DNA from: Corynebacterium gerontici
Lineage (GTDB): Bacteria > Actinomycetota > Actinomycetes > Mycobacteriales > Mycobacteriaceae
Length of the DNA: 64,000 nucleotides
Reading direction: 5' to 3'
Assembly: GCF_003813985.1 (NCBI RefSeq)
Contig: NZ_CP033897.1
Span: 1,922,001 to 1,986,000, forward strand
The notes beneath the pieces are model-generated. The model worked only from the letters and a program-made list of their open reading frames with translations, ran no database searches and was not told where the DNA came from. Below, one piece after another: positions 1 through 8,307 of the stretch; within the stretch, counting starts at the first letter, position 1, and each line of letters opens with the position of its first letter. A program made the position numbers and the translations under genes.

Positions 1-1194
1 CGCGCCGACGTCGCTGATCTTGGGTGCCTGCTGAGCACCATCGACCAGGCCCGTGCGCAGTTGCGAGGTGCCGTCTTTGAGCTGGCGTACGCCGTCGTCA
101 AGCTGGAAGGTACCATCAAGCATGAGCCCCATGCCATCGTCGAGCTCCACGGTGCCTTGCGCAAGCTGTGCACTACCATCTTTAAGCTGCAACATCCCGC
201 CGAGATACTCCGCGCCGGGGTTGTTGAGCTGGTAGCTCATTTGAGCGGTGCCGTCTTTGAGCATCTGCAATTGGTTCGCAACACCCTGAGGGCTTTGGTT
301 GCCCAACGAATCCACAATGTTTTGGAGCCGATCCGCCTCCTGGTGCAATTGCAATTGGCGTAGCGCAGCAACCACCGGGCGTATTTGATCAGCCGCAGCG
401 CCGGCCTGGCGGGCCAGAGGAATGAGCCGATCGGTGAGTTGGCCAACGCCGGCGTCGATTTGCGCGGCACCGTCGCCAAGCTGATGGGTGCCATCTAATA
501 GCTGCGCAACGCCATCATCGAGTTGCCCGGCGCCATCACGTACCTGGCTCGTGCCATCCTTGAGCTGGCGAGCACCATCGATGCCCTGCTCGGTGCCGTC
601 TTTGAGCAGTCCCGCACCATCATCCAGCTGCACTGCACCGTCCGCTGCTTCCTTGAGCCCGGCGCCCAGTTGATTCATTCCTTTCAGAATCTCGCTACTG
701 TAGCCCTCCGTAATACCGGATTGGATGCCTGCTTGGATGCCGGGGATGAGCCCAGAGGTCAGCAGCGGTGTGTTGGTGCCGTAATGATCGTTGTAAGAAA
801 TAATTACCTCGGCCTGCCTCGGCTTCTGATCAATCACGGTGGCAACGTTGCGCGAAAAATCGCGGGGGATGGAGATTGTGGCGATATACTCGCCGTCTTT
901 CATGCCTTTGTCGGCTTCCTCAACACTGATGGCATCGACGTTGAGATAGCTTGTGTCCAGTAAACCCTGCTCAATATCAGAACCAAAGTTCACCTTGGCA
1001 CCGTCCTGCACCACGCCCGCATCTTCGTTGACCACGGCGATCTTTACCTCATCCAGATAGTGGGAGGGATCCCACATCGACCACATCCATGCAGCAGCCA
1101 CGAGCAGCGGTGCCACGAGCACCAGGACGATGGCAGATCTGATCGCGATTCTGCGCTTGGGACTATAAAGAGGAGGTCTAGTGCTGGAGAACAT
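1..1194 (-). CDS. YhgE/Pip-type membrane protein, partial (3' end outside window)
   Basis: The reverse strand is open from the ATG at 1194 to the window edge (398 codons, no stop), preceded by AAGGG. Residues about 13-35 form one membrane segment after a basic N-terminus. A soluble region follows (with EVKIAVVNEDAG-like sequence), and then roughly ten imperfect repeats of the type QLxDGxxQLxDGxxxL. This layout is that of the YhgE/Pip (phage infection protein) family, whose members have an N-terminal membrane helix, a large external coiled or DG-repeat region and a C-terminal multi-helix ABC-2-like membrane domain; that last part must lie beyond position 1. Members include phage receptors (Lactococcus Pip) and type VII secretion-linked EsaA. 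Which role applies here cannot be told. It may be co-directional with panD, but a 400-base gap separates them. Confidence 0.75.
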   Translation of the reverse strand, partial: MFSSTRPPLYSPKRRIAIRSAIVLVLVAPLLVAAAWMWSMWDPSHYLDEVKIAVVNEDAGVVQDGAKVNFGSDIEQGLLDTSYLNVDAISVEEADKGMKDGEYIATISIPRDFSRNVATVIDQKPRQAEVIISYNDHYGTNTPLLTSGLIPGIQAGIQSGITEGYSSEILKGMNQLGAGLKEAADGAVQLDDGAGLLKDGTEQGIDGARQLKDGTSQVRDGAGQLDDGVAQLLDGTHQLGDGAAQIDAGVGQLTDRLIPLARQAGAAADQIRPVVAALRQLQLHQEADRLQNIVDSLGNQSPQGVANQLQMLKDGTAQMSYQLNNPGAEYLGGMLQLKDGSAQLAQGTVELDDGMGLMLDGTFQLDDGVRQLKDGTSQLRTGLVDGAQQAPKISDVGA

Positions 1195-1593
1195 GGGATT
1201 CGCCCTTCACATCTCAAGTGGAAGCAAAACGTGGCCAGGACAGTGCGACAGCGCAAGCGCTCTCATTCCTGGAGGGTGAACCACCTACGCGCACAGTTAC
1301 CTGATGCCTCGATGGAAGGCAGAGGATGGAAAAGTAAGCGCAAGAGGTCACGGTTTCAAGCGTATTGCCTGCTAGGCCATGATTTGAGGGGTGCTTTACA
1401 AGAAATATTGGGCCCTCACTTCCAAACAGCGTTGGCGATTCGAAAGTGCGGCCTTTGCCATGCTCAGCGCACAAAATCGGGCGTCCCGAACCCCTTGAAG
1501 CGCTCGCCTTACAGTTATCGGGGGTAACCCGCTATGTCCAACGTGAAATTGAGCCCGGAACAACAAGCGATGTGGTAGGCGGGCGCCAAAGAG
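1195..1593. other. Intergenic region between panD and the YhgE/Pip gene
   Basis: No convincing gene is present. Short open frames on both strands here lack a ribosome binding site and any recognisable protein pattern. It presumably holds the promoter of the YhgE/Pip gene, but I could not pick a clear -10/-35 pair. Confidence 0.5.
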
Positions 1594-2007
1594 CTATTCC
1601 GGCAACCTCGGGTCCTTGAGTCCTGATCCCTCGGGAGCGTTTGCCGGGTCCTCCCCCAGTGAAATCTGGCGATTGTGTTCATCCACGAACACCACGCGCG
1701 GGGCATAATCTTCAAGGTCTTCTGCACTGTACTGCGCGTAACCAATGATGATGACGAGGTCGCCGGGGCTGATGAGCCGAGCGGCAGCCCCGTTAATGCC
1801 GATGATGCCGGTGCCGCGTTCGCCTTTGATTGCGTAGGTGGTGAGCCTGTTGCCATTGTCAATGTCGACGATGTCGATCTGTTCGCCTTCGAGCAGGTCG
1901 GCGGCTTCCAATAAATCGGCGTCGATGGTGCAGGATCCCACGTAGTGCAGATCCGCCTGGGTGACCGTCGCGCGGTGGATTTTGGATTTCAGCATGGTGC
2001 GTAACAC
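1594..2007 (-). CDS. panD: Aspartate 1-decarboxylase PanD
   Basis: PanD converts L-aspartate to beta-alanine in the cytoplasm for pantothenate and coenzyme A synthesis. It is made as a pro-enzyme that cleaves itself before a serine to create the pyruvoyl cofactor. The sequence shows YVGSC at the processing site and the conserved [22 protein letters not shown] and PGDLVII blocks. I chose the GTG at 2007 because it gives the family N-terminus [12 protein letters not shown] and places the cleaved pair at Gly24-Ser25, as in E. coli and M. tuberculosis. The ATG at 1995 would be four residues shorter. Length is 137 aa, normal for the family. It lies after rplE in the same direction but beyond that operon's terminator, so it probably has its own promoter. 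Confidence 0.95.
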   Translation of the reverse strand: MLRTMLKSKIHRATVTQADLHYVGSCTIDADLLEAADLLEGEQIDIVDIDNGNRLTTYAIKGERGTGIIGINGAAARLISPGDLVIIIGYAQYSAEDLEDYAPRVVFVDEHNRQISLGEDPANAPEGSGLKDPRLPE

Positions 2008-2090
2008 GCAGGCGTACATTACCCGCACGGTGCTTGGAAGCGAAAAGCGAAGGGCACGGGGGCGTCGAGAAGCTTGAAAAGGCAAAAGAA

Positions 2091-2111
2091 AACCCCGCAC
2101 GGGGCGGGGTT
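2091..2111 (-). terminator. Rho-independent terminator after rplE
   Basis: Read on the minus strand, AACCCCGC and GCGGGGTT pair around a short loop and are followed by TTTTCTTTT. It lies 16 bases past the rplE stop and ends the rplN-rplX-rplE transcript. Confidence 0.85.
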
Positions 2112-2126
2112 TCAGTGCAACGAAGC

Positions 2127-2690
2127 TTAGTTCTCGTTCTTCTTGAAGGGGAAGCCAAGTTCGCGCAGGAGGGCGCGGCCTTCTTCGTTGTTGGTGGCCG
2201 AGGTGACCACGGTGATGTCCATACCACGAGGACGGTCGATCTTGTCCACGTCAATTTCGTAGAACATGGTCTGCTCGGTCAGGCCGAAGGTGTAGTTGCC
2301 GTGGCCGTCGAACTGCTGGTCAGAAAGACCGCGGAAGTCGCGGATGCGGGGCAGCGCGACGGTGAGCAGGCGGTCGAGGAATTCCCACATGCGGTCGCCA
2401 CGCAGGGTGACGCGGGCACCGATAGGCATGCCTTCACGCAGCTTGAAGTTCGCGATGGACTTCTTGGCGCGACGCAGCTCAGGCTTCTGGCCGGTGATCA
2501 AGGTGAGATCTTCCAAAGCGCCGTTGATGAGCTTGGAGTCGCGGGCAGCGTCGCCCACACCCATGTTCACAACAACCTTGACCACACCGGGGATCTGCAT
2601 GACGTTCTCGTAGGAGAATTCGTCATTGAGCTTGGTGCGGATCTCTTCGCGGTAGCGGGTCTTCAGACGGGGAGTGTAGTTCTCGCTCAT
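2127..2690 (-). CDS. rplE: 50S ribosomal protein L5
   Basis: L5 binds 5S rRNA in the central protuberance of the large subunit. The 187-residue protein has the family blocks [20 protein letters not shown] near the N-terminus, [21 protein letters not shown] in the middle, and the [22 protein letters not shown]-terminal region. It is the last gene of the three-gene rplN-rplX-rplE unit, starts 2 bases after rplX, and is followed by a strong terminator. The rest of the usual spc operon (rpsH, rplF and so on) does not follow; panD does. Confidence 0.98.
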   Translation of the reverse strand: MSENYTPRLKTRYREEIRTKLNDEFSYENVMQIPGVVKVVVNMGVGDAARDSKLINGALEDLTLITGQKPELRRAKKSIANFKLREGMPIGARVTLRGDRMWEFLDRLLTVALPRIRDFRGLSDQQFDGHGNYTFGLTEQTMFYEIDVDKIDRPRGMDITVVTSATNNEEGRALLRELGFPFKKNEN

Positions 2691-2692
2691 GA

Positions 2693-3007
2693 TTAGATGT
2701 CCTTCCCGGTACGACGAGAGACACGGACCTTCTTGCCGTCCTCATCGAAGCGGTAGCCCACGCGGGTGGGGGTACCTTCTGCGTCAACGAGCATGACGTT
2801 GGAAACGTGGATCTTGGACTCTTGGGTCACAATGCCACCAGATTCAGCGCCGCGCTCCGGAGCGGAGTTAGCGACGTGCTTCTTGATGCGCTTAACACCC
2901 TCTACGAGGACCTTGTCTTCCTTGGGGAAAGCCTGGATGACCTTGCCCTTGGCACCCTTGTCGGGGCCGGAAATGACGAGGACCATATCGCCCTTACGGA
3001 TCTTCAT
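2693..3007 (-). CDS. rplX: 50S ribosomal protein L24
   Basis: L24 is an assembly initiator of the 50S subunit and sits near the exit tunnel. The 104-residue protein has the KOW motif at its start ([23 protein letters not shown]) and the conserved RIKKHV and [19 protein letters not shown] segments. It lies 2 bases from rplN and 2 bases from rplE, so translation of the three genes is probably coupled. Confidence 0.98.
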   Translation of the reverse strand: MKIRKGDMVLVISGPDKGAKGKVIQAFPKEDKVLVEGVKRIKKHVANSAPERGAESGGIVTQESKIHVSNVMLVDAEGTPTRVGYRFDEDGKKVRVSRRTGKDI

Positions 3008-3009
3008 TA

Positions 3010-3378
3010 TTAGATCACCTCCGGTGCGAGCGAAACGATCTTCATGAACTTCTTTTCGCGAAGCTCACGAGCCACTGGGCCGAAGATACGGGTACCGCGG
3101 GGCTCATTGTCGTTCTTGATGATGACGGCTGCGTTCTCGTCGAAGCGGATGTAGGAGCCGTCCGGACGACGGGTTTCCTTCTTCGCGCGAACGATCACGG
3201 CCTTCACAACCTCGCCGGCCTTGACGTTGCCGCCGGGGGTTGCTTCCTTCACGGTGGCGACGATGGTGTCGCCAATGCCAGCGAAGCGTCGGGTGGAGCC
3301 ACCGAGGACGCGGATGCACAGAATTTCACGTGCACCAGTGTTATCGGCAACCCGCAGACGCGATTCTTGCTGAATCAC
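3010..3378 (-). CDS. rplN: 50S ribosomal protein L14
   Basis: L14 contacts 16S and 23S rRNA at the subunit interface. The GTG at 3378, preceded by AAGGAGA, yields the standard 122-residue protein beginning (M)[18 protein letters not shown] and containing [17 protein letters not shown]; the open frame further upstream is not coding. This is the first gene of a separate three-gene unit. Its normal upstream partner rpsQ is 33 kb away, so rplN here must have its own promoter in the roughly 290-base leader (3379-3654). Confidence 0.97.
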   Translation of the reverse strand: MIQQESRLRVADNTGAREILCIRVLGGSTRRFAGIGDTIVATVKEATPGGNVKAGEVVKAVIVRAKKETRRPDGSYIRFDENAAVIIKNDNEPRGTRIFGPVARELREKKFMKIVSLAPEVI

Positions 3379-3654
3379 TATGGGTCTCCTTGACCTGGAT
3401 TTGATGTGTGGCAGATTTCCGAACTGACACACGCGGTCGGGTACTTCTTTTGCCTTCCACATAAGCAGCGCTTACAGCGAACACTTTGAGCTTTCACCCG
3501 CAGCGTCGAGGGGTCTCGGCCACTCCACCCGGAAAACAGCGGAAATGACCGACCTGCGTCGGCAACCCGATCATTCAACCACACCTACCCCACCAGGTGC
3601 AAAGAGCTTTTCGACGTCCCATCGAACCCTCCCCACCTTTCATTCAAAAGATGT
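3379..3654. other. Intergenic leader of rplN, divergent from entA
   Basis: This stretch separates the divergent rplN (minus) and entA (plus) genes. It must hold the rplN promoter and a long 5' leader, and it contains one copy of the GCTTTTCGACG repeat. No gene is seen. No -35/-10 pair was clear enough to report. Confidence 0.5.
3606..3616 (+). repeat. GCTTTTCGACG repeat, intergenic copy
   Basis: This copy reads AGCTTTTCGACGTCCC, matching the extended window-wide consensus AGCTTTTCGACGnnCCC. It lies in the divergent rplN-entA intergenic region, 57 bases before the entA start codon. Confidence 0.8.
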
Positions 3655-3673
3655 ATAGGTTAGCCTAACCTCA
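3655..3673 (+). promoter_or_regulatory. DtxR-type iron box over the entA start
   Basis: ATAGGTTAGCCTAACCTCA matches the DtxR consensus TTAGGTTAGCCTAACCTAA at 17 of 19 positions. Its last base is the A of the entA ATG. A TATAGG -10-like element overlaps its left end. DtxR with Fe2+ bound here would block both RNA polymerase and, if a transcript formed, the start region. The site predicts iron repression of the whole siderophore operon. Confidence 0.9.
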
Positions 3674-4422
3674 TGCAATCGAAGCCTTCAGATCTTCCCC
3701 GGCAGAAACCGCACTGCCTCGTCACGGGAGCCAACGGCGGCATCGGCTCCGCAGTATGCAAGCTGCTCCAAGAGTGTGGATACCGCGTGAGCCGCTGGGA
3801 TCTGCCCAATGTCGACGTTTCCGACCCCCTGAGCGTCGAATTCGGCTTAGAACAATTGCCCATGCCGGTGGACTTTCTCATTCACACTGCAGGCATCTTG
3901 GAGCCAGATTCCGCCCTTTTGCCAGATCGAGATCAGATCAACCGCAGTATCGCGGTGAACCTCTTGGGCGTGATCAATACATGTGCACCCATCGCTGGCC
4001 AGATGAAGGAACGTAGAAGCGGCGCAATCGTGGTCGTTTCCTCCAACGCAGGCTCGGTGCCACGCAAAGGAATGGCAACCTATGGAGCAACTAAGGCCGC
4101 TGCTACCAACTGGGTCAAAACTCTGGCTCTGGAACTCGCCCCATTCGGGGTGCGCTGCAACATAGTGTCTCCCGGTTCGACAGACACCCCAATGTTGAGA
4201 AGCCTATGGAATGACCCAGCAGGCACTGCCTCAGAGTTAATGGATCGTCACGCGGAAGTGATCGCGGGCTCCCCTGACGATTTCCGCCTGGGAATTCCGC
4301 TCCAGCGCGTCGCAGCTCCGGAAGACATAGCTCGCGCTTGTGCATGGCTCATCAGCCCAGAAGCCCAGCACGTCACCATGCACGACCTCAGAATCGACGG
4401 CGGCGCAACCCTCGACGCTTAG
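3673..4422 (+). CDS. entA: 2,3-dihydro-2,3-dihydroxybenzoate dehydrogenase (EntA/DhbA)
   Basis: EntA oxidises 2,3-dihydro-2,3-dihydroxybenzoate to 2,3-dihydroxybenzoate with NAD+, the last step in making the catechol unit. This is a 249-residue short-chain dehydrogenase with the cofactor motif TGANGGIG at 18-25, a catalytic serine near 124, and the YxxxK pair Tyr137/Lys141. The segment SPGSTDTPMLRSLW is the hallmark of EntA/DhbA rather than other SDRs. There is no Shine-Dalgarno sequence, because the iron box runs into the ATG, so the message is probably leaderless or nearly so. It is first of a seven-gene operon; the next gene begins 70 bases later. Confidence 0.93.
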   Translation: MQSKPSDLPRQKPHCLVTGANGGIGSAVCKLLQECGYRVSRWDLPNVDVSDPLSVEFGLEQLPMPVDFLIHTAGILEPDSALLPDRDQINRSIAVNLLGVINTCAPIAGQMKERRSGAIVVVSSNAGSVPRKGMATYGATKAAATNWVKTLALELAPFGVRCNIVSPGSTDTPMLRSLWNDPAGTASELMDRHAEVIAGSPDDFRLGIPLQRVAAPEDIARACAWLISPEAQHVTMHDLRIDGGATLDA

Positions 4423-4492
4423 GTGAGGCCATCTTCACCTTTAGATAGCTAGTGCCAAACTTTTCACCGTTCTCAGAAAGGTTCACCCCAAT

Positions 4493-5167
4493 ATGCCCAT
4501 TCCACCAATAAATGGCTATCCGCTCTGCCCCTCCAACCCCTTGGCTCTGCTCGAAAATCGGAACACCGCCGAACACTGGCGTATCGACCCAACACGCGCA
4601 GCACTACTCGTGCATGACATGCAGCAATACTTCATCGACGCCTATTGTCGCGAGCAAGAGCCCATCGCTACGGTGATTCCGGCGATCCAAAAACTCATCG
4701 CGGCAGCCGATGCCGCCGAAGTTCCCGTCTTTTATTCCGTTCAGCCACCCGAGCAAAAATCTCCACGACGAGGTCTTTTGCGCGAATTCTGGGGTGAGGG
4801 AATGCAAACGGAGCAAGAGGCTGCCATTATCCCGGAGCTCAGCCCCGTCGCACATCACCACATCGTCACCAAATGGCGCTACAGCGCCTTCGCACGAACC
4901 GACTTGCGTCACGCGCTGGCATTCGAAGGCCGAGATCAACTGATTATCACCGGGGTGTACGGGCACATGGGCTGCCAAGTCAGCGCGGTTGATGCCTTCA
5001 TGAATGACATCCAACCGTTCCTCGTGGGCGACGCCATCGCAGACTTTAGCGAAGAGGATCACGCTCGCACTCTGAATTGGGTGGCAAGCAGGTGTGGCAA
5101 GGTCATCGCTAGCCAAGAGGCGCTCGATCACCTCGGCGCAAAGGCGCGGGCTGGAGCGGCATCGTGA
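4493..5167 (+). CDS. entB: Isochorismatase (EntB/DhbB catalytic domain only)
   Basis: The enzyme hydrolyses the enol ether of isochorismate to 2,3-dihydro-2,3-dihydroxybenzoate and pyruvate. The 224-residue protein shows the family start (IPPINGYPLC), the catalytic aspartate Asp42 in LLVHDMQQYF, Lys127 in VTKWRYSAF, and ITGVYGHMGCQ near 160, the signature of isochorismate lyases of the EntB type. E. coli EntB and B. subtilis DhbB are about 285-310 aa because they carry a C-terminal aryl carrier domain. Here the protein stops after the hydrolase fold and the carrier is a separate gene at 8068. Its stop overlaps the entC start by 4 bases. Confidence 0.92.
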   Translation: MPIPPINGYPLCPSNPLALLENRNTAEHWRIDPTRAALLVHDMQQYFIDAYCREQEPIATVIPAIQKLIAAADAAEVPVFYSVQPPEQKSPRRGLLREFWGEGMQTEQEAAIIPELSPVAHHHIVTKWRYSAFARTDLRHALAFEGRDQLIITGVYGHMGCQVSAVDAFMNDIQPFLVGDAIADFSEEDHARTLNWVASRCGKVIASQEALDHLGAKARAGAAS

Positions 5168-6378
5168 GCTCATGCGCATCTATTGAATCTAGCGCACCCT
5201 CCGCTGTCTTTTGCGATGAACATTCAACCCTGATCACCCGTGGCATTTCCCAAAAGTTCAGCAGCGTGGAAGCAGCGATCCAGGCTCTGAAGACTGGGCA
5301 AGAGACCCTGGTCGTAGGCGCGCTCCCCTTTCACCAAGGAGATGCCGTGAGTTTGTTCAGCCCAGACTCTCAACGCCGCTCAGGCCCCCTGCCCGCCTCA
5401 AGTATCGAAAGCGCCTCCCTCCCGCCGACTGATTCCCGGCGATCGTCGGTGGCAGACGTTTCCTTTGACTTCACACCCAACCAACATCGGGATCGAATCG
5501 CAGCGACAGTCGAGAAAATCCTGAGCGGCCAGATGCAAAAGGTGGTGCTCTCCCGCGGAATTGAGCTCAGACTGTGTGAGTCCGAACTCGCACAAAGAGT
5601 CAGTGACCCCTGGTGGATGGTACGCCGTTTTCTACAGAGCAACCCCAATGGCCAAGGGCACATGGTCACCTTGGAGCCAGCCGGTGAACCCTACTGCGGT
5701 GCGTTTTTTGTCGGCAGCAACCCAGAACTGCTGATCGCGCGCAAGGGACGACACATTGAGGCTCTGCCCTTGGCGGGCACGGTTCCACGATGCAAGGATC
5801 CCGTCCAGGATCAGGCTCGCGCCACTGAGCTTCAACTTTCTGCAAAGAATCTCCACGAACATGCATTCGTGACCGCCGACATAGCTGAAACGTTGAGTAA
5901 CTACTGCACCTCGCTTGAAGTTCCAGCATCGCCGTGCGTCACCGCCACAAGCCATACCTGGCATTTAGGCACCCCGATTCGAGGAACGTTGAGGGGCGAA
6001 CCAGCCTCCGCATTGGAACTCGCAGCGATGCTGCACCCCACGCCCGCTGTTTCCGGATTCCCTCAGAAAAGCGCCTGTGAGTTCCTCACAAATGAAGAGC
6101 CTCACCGGGGTTTCTACGCCGGCGCCGTGGGATGGACTGACGCCCGAGGAGACGGCGCTTGGCGCGTCGCAATCCGCGGCGCCACGGTGTTTACCCAGAA
6201 AGGTGAGGACGCTTCCGTGCGGATCCATGCTCGCTCCGGTGGCGGCATCGTCGCTGCCTCCCTGCCTGACGATGAGGTCCAAGAAACAACGGCAAAACTG
6301 GGTCCGGTGTTTCGGGCATTGGGGCTTGATCTAGAGCAACTACAAATCAGCGAGAATCGCAAGGACGTGTTCGCATGA
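5164..6378 (+). CDS. entC: Isochorismate synthase (EntC/DhbC)
   Basis: EntC converts chorismate to isochorismate, the committed step towards 2,3-dihydroxybenzoate; it needs Mg2+. The 404-residue protein contains the chorismate-binding fold: QMQKVVLSRGIEL around 121-133, PYCGAFFVGSNPELLI, IEALPLAGTVPRCKDP, LHPTPAVSGFP and the C-terminal IHARSGGGIVAASLPDDE block. The start is GTG at 5164, overlapping the entB stop. The poorly conserved first 90 residues are usual for the family. The end overlaps entE by 4 bases (ATGA), which indicates translational coupling. Confidence 0.93.
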   Translation: MSSCASIESSAPSAVFCDEHSTLITRGISQKFSSVEAAIQALKTGQETLVVGALPFHQGDAVSLFSPDSQRRSGPLPASSIESASLPPTDSRRSSVADVSFDFTPNQHRDRIAATVEKILSGQMQKVVLSRGIELRLCESELAQRVSDPWWMVRRFLQSNPNGQGHMVTLEPAGEPYCGAFFVGSNPELLIARKGRHIEALPLAGTVPRCKDPVQDQARATELQLSAKNLHEHAFVTADIAETLSNYCTSLEVPASPCVTATSHTWHLGTPIRGTLRGEPASALELAAMLHPTPAVSGFPQKSACEFLTNEEPHRGFYAGAVGWTDARGDGAWRVAIRGATVFTQKGEDASVRIHARSGGGIVAASLPDDEVQETTAKLGPVFRALGLDLEQLQISENRKDVFA

Positions 6379-8068
6379 GCCAGCCGCACGCGCAATACCC
6401 CAAGAAGATTCCTCAGGTGCAAATCCCCGCACCAGGATCGCTGTACCCATCGGCGTTCGAGATCGCGTATCGCGAAGCAGGATATTGGACAGAAGAAACC
6501 TTTTCGCAGCTCGCGGAAAACTTGGCCGCGCGTTTTGGGGATGCCGAAGCGCTTGTCGGCCAAGATTGCACCGGCAATGCCGTCCGCTTGAGTTATCGCG
6601 ATCTCTTTCTTGCTAGCAACCAGCGTGCCGAAACGTTGCTTGAAGCTGGAATCCGGGAATCCGACCGCGTGGTCGTTCAGCTCCCCAACATTGTGGAGTA
6701 CCTCATCGATGTTTTGGCATTGTTCCGTATCGGAGCACTGCCCGTCTTCGCATTAATAGCTCATCGACGCAGCGAGATCGAGCACTTCATCAATGCAAGC
6801 GGCGCGCGAGCATTCATCACCACCACTGCTCACGCTGGGTACAACCACAGCGAACTTGCCCTCAAATTGTCCCAAGACTACCCCGAGCTCGTGACGCTGA
6901 TCCATGATGGCTCATTTAACGCTGAAGAACACCAAATAGACGTGCCTGCCAGCAGCGTCGCGGCGAATGCAGTGGCGTTCTTGCAGGTTTCTGGCGGTAC
7001 TACCGGTCTGCCAAAGCTGATCCCCCGTACTCACGCTGACTACCTATATTCGGTGCGCGCTTCGGCCAACATCTGCGCACTGGACAGGCGCACTCGTTTT
7101 CTCGTGGCACTACCGGCCAGCCACAATTTCACTATGTCTTCACCCGGCATCCTTGGTGTGTTGCATGCTGGAGGAACTGTCGTGTTCACGCTTGACCCTT
7201 CTCCAACCGCAGTGGCTGACGTCATCGAAGCTGAAGGCATCACGATGACGGCAGCGGTGCCACCACTGGCAATGACGTGGATGAACATCATCCCTCTGCT
7301 GCAGAAGGACATTTCAAGCCTAGAAGTCCTGCAAGTCGGAGGTGCAAAGTTTCCTCCGGAGGCCGCCCGCAGGGTATCAGAAACACTTGGCTGCAAACTT
7401 CAGCAGGTTTTTGGCATGGCGGAAGGGCTCGTGAATTACACCCGCCTCGACGACGAGGAAAATCGCGTGATTCACACCCAAGGCCGGCCAATCAGTCCAG
7501 ATGATGAGATTCTCGTTGTCGATGACGCCGGGGCCGAGTACCCGCAGGAGAGCGCGGGCATCTGCTGACCCGTGGGCCTTATACGATTCGGGCCTATTTG
7601 GGCGGAGTGGATTCCAGTAGCTTCCGGTCCGACGGCTTTTATCACACCGGCGACATTGTCCGCTTGCGAGAAGATGGTTACCTGGTCGTGGAGGGTCGGG
7701 ACAAAGATCAAATCAACCGCGGAGGCGAGAAGGTCTCTGCTGAAGAAGTAGAAGATCACCTCATCACTCACCCATCGGTGCAGGACGCGGCGCTAGTGGC
7801 GATCCCAGACTCATTTCTTGGAGAAAAAAGCTGCGCCTTCATCTTGTTAGCTGTTGATACCGACATGGAATCGAACGGGACCAAACCACTGGAAACAGCT
7901 TTGCGCCAGCATCTTCAAACACGTGGCCTTGCCCACTACAAAATCCCTGATGCCTTTCGTGTGCTGGATGAGTTTCCCACTACGGCTGTGGGAAAGATCA
8001 GCCGAAAAGCGCTACGCCAAGCATTGGCCAAAACTGTCACGAACAACGCCTCGATTGGAGACGCCTGA
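6375..8068 (+). pseudogene. entE: 2,3-dihydroxybenzoate-AMP ligase EntE/DhbE, frameshifted
   Basis: EntE activates 2,3-dihydroxybenzoate as an adenylate and loads it on the aryl carrier protein. The first frame (6375-7568, 397 codons) carries the adenylation core, with SGGTTGLPKLIPRTH near 206 and FGMAEGLVNYTRLDD. It ends early at a TGA. The second frame (in frame from before 7598 to 8068) continues with LLTRGPYTIRAYLGG, SDGFYHTGD and GRDKDQINRGGEKVSAEEVEDHL. Adding one G at about 7547-7548 (CAGG to CAGGG) restores a continuous YPQGERGHLLTRGPYT reading, the expected family sequence, and a normal length near 565 aa. Either the gene is disabled or this is a base-calling error in a G run. Both ends overlap their neighbours by 4 bases, as in an intact operon, and no other decay is visible. 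Confidence 0.88.
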
Positions 8069-8307
8069 TGAATCAATCACAGCCCCAATACTTGACCAAA
8101 GAACAGGTCATCAGCGACATTGCGCGCTTCTTGAATATCACAGAGGAGCGACTGGATTTGGAGCGCCCACTGCCCGAGCAGGGACTCGATTCTTTGCGAA
8201 TGATCACGCTGATCGAAACCTGGCGTGCTTCAGGTATCACCGTGGACTTCCAAACTCTCATGTCCTTAGCCACGGCGAAGGCGTGGATCGAGGAGCTTAG
8301 CACCTAA
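8068..8307 (+). CDS. Free-standing aryl carrier protein
   Basis: This 79-residue protein is one carrier domain, with the phosphopantetheine attachment serine Ser42 in EQGLDSLRMITLIE. In enterobactin systems the aryl carrier accepts 2,3-dihydroxybenzoate from EntE and donates it to the condensation domain of EntF; normally it is fused to the isochorismatase. Here it is separate, which complements the carrier-less EntB at 4493. It overlaps entE (ATGA) and the esterase gene (TAATG). The modifying phosphopantetheinyl transferase is not in the window. Confidence 0.9.
   Translation: MNQSQPQYLTKEQVISDIARFLNITEERLDLERPLPEQGLDSLRMITLIETWRASGITVDFQTLMSLATAKAWIEELST

Noticed and set aside
1060..1527. 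Open frames on both strands between panD and the YhgE/Pip gene
   Set aside because: They overlap each other, have no ribosome site and no protein-like pattern; treated as intergenic.
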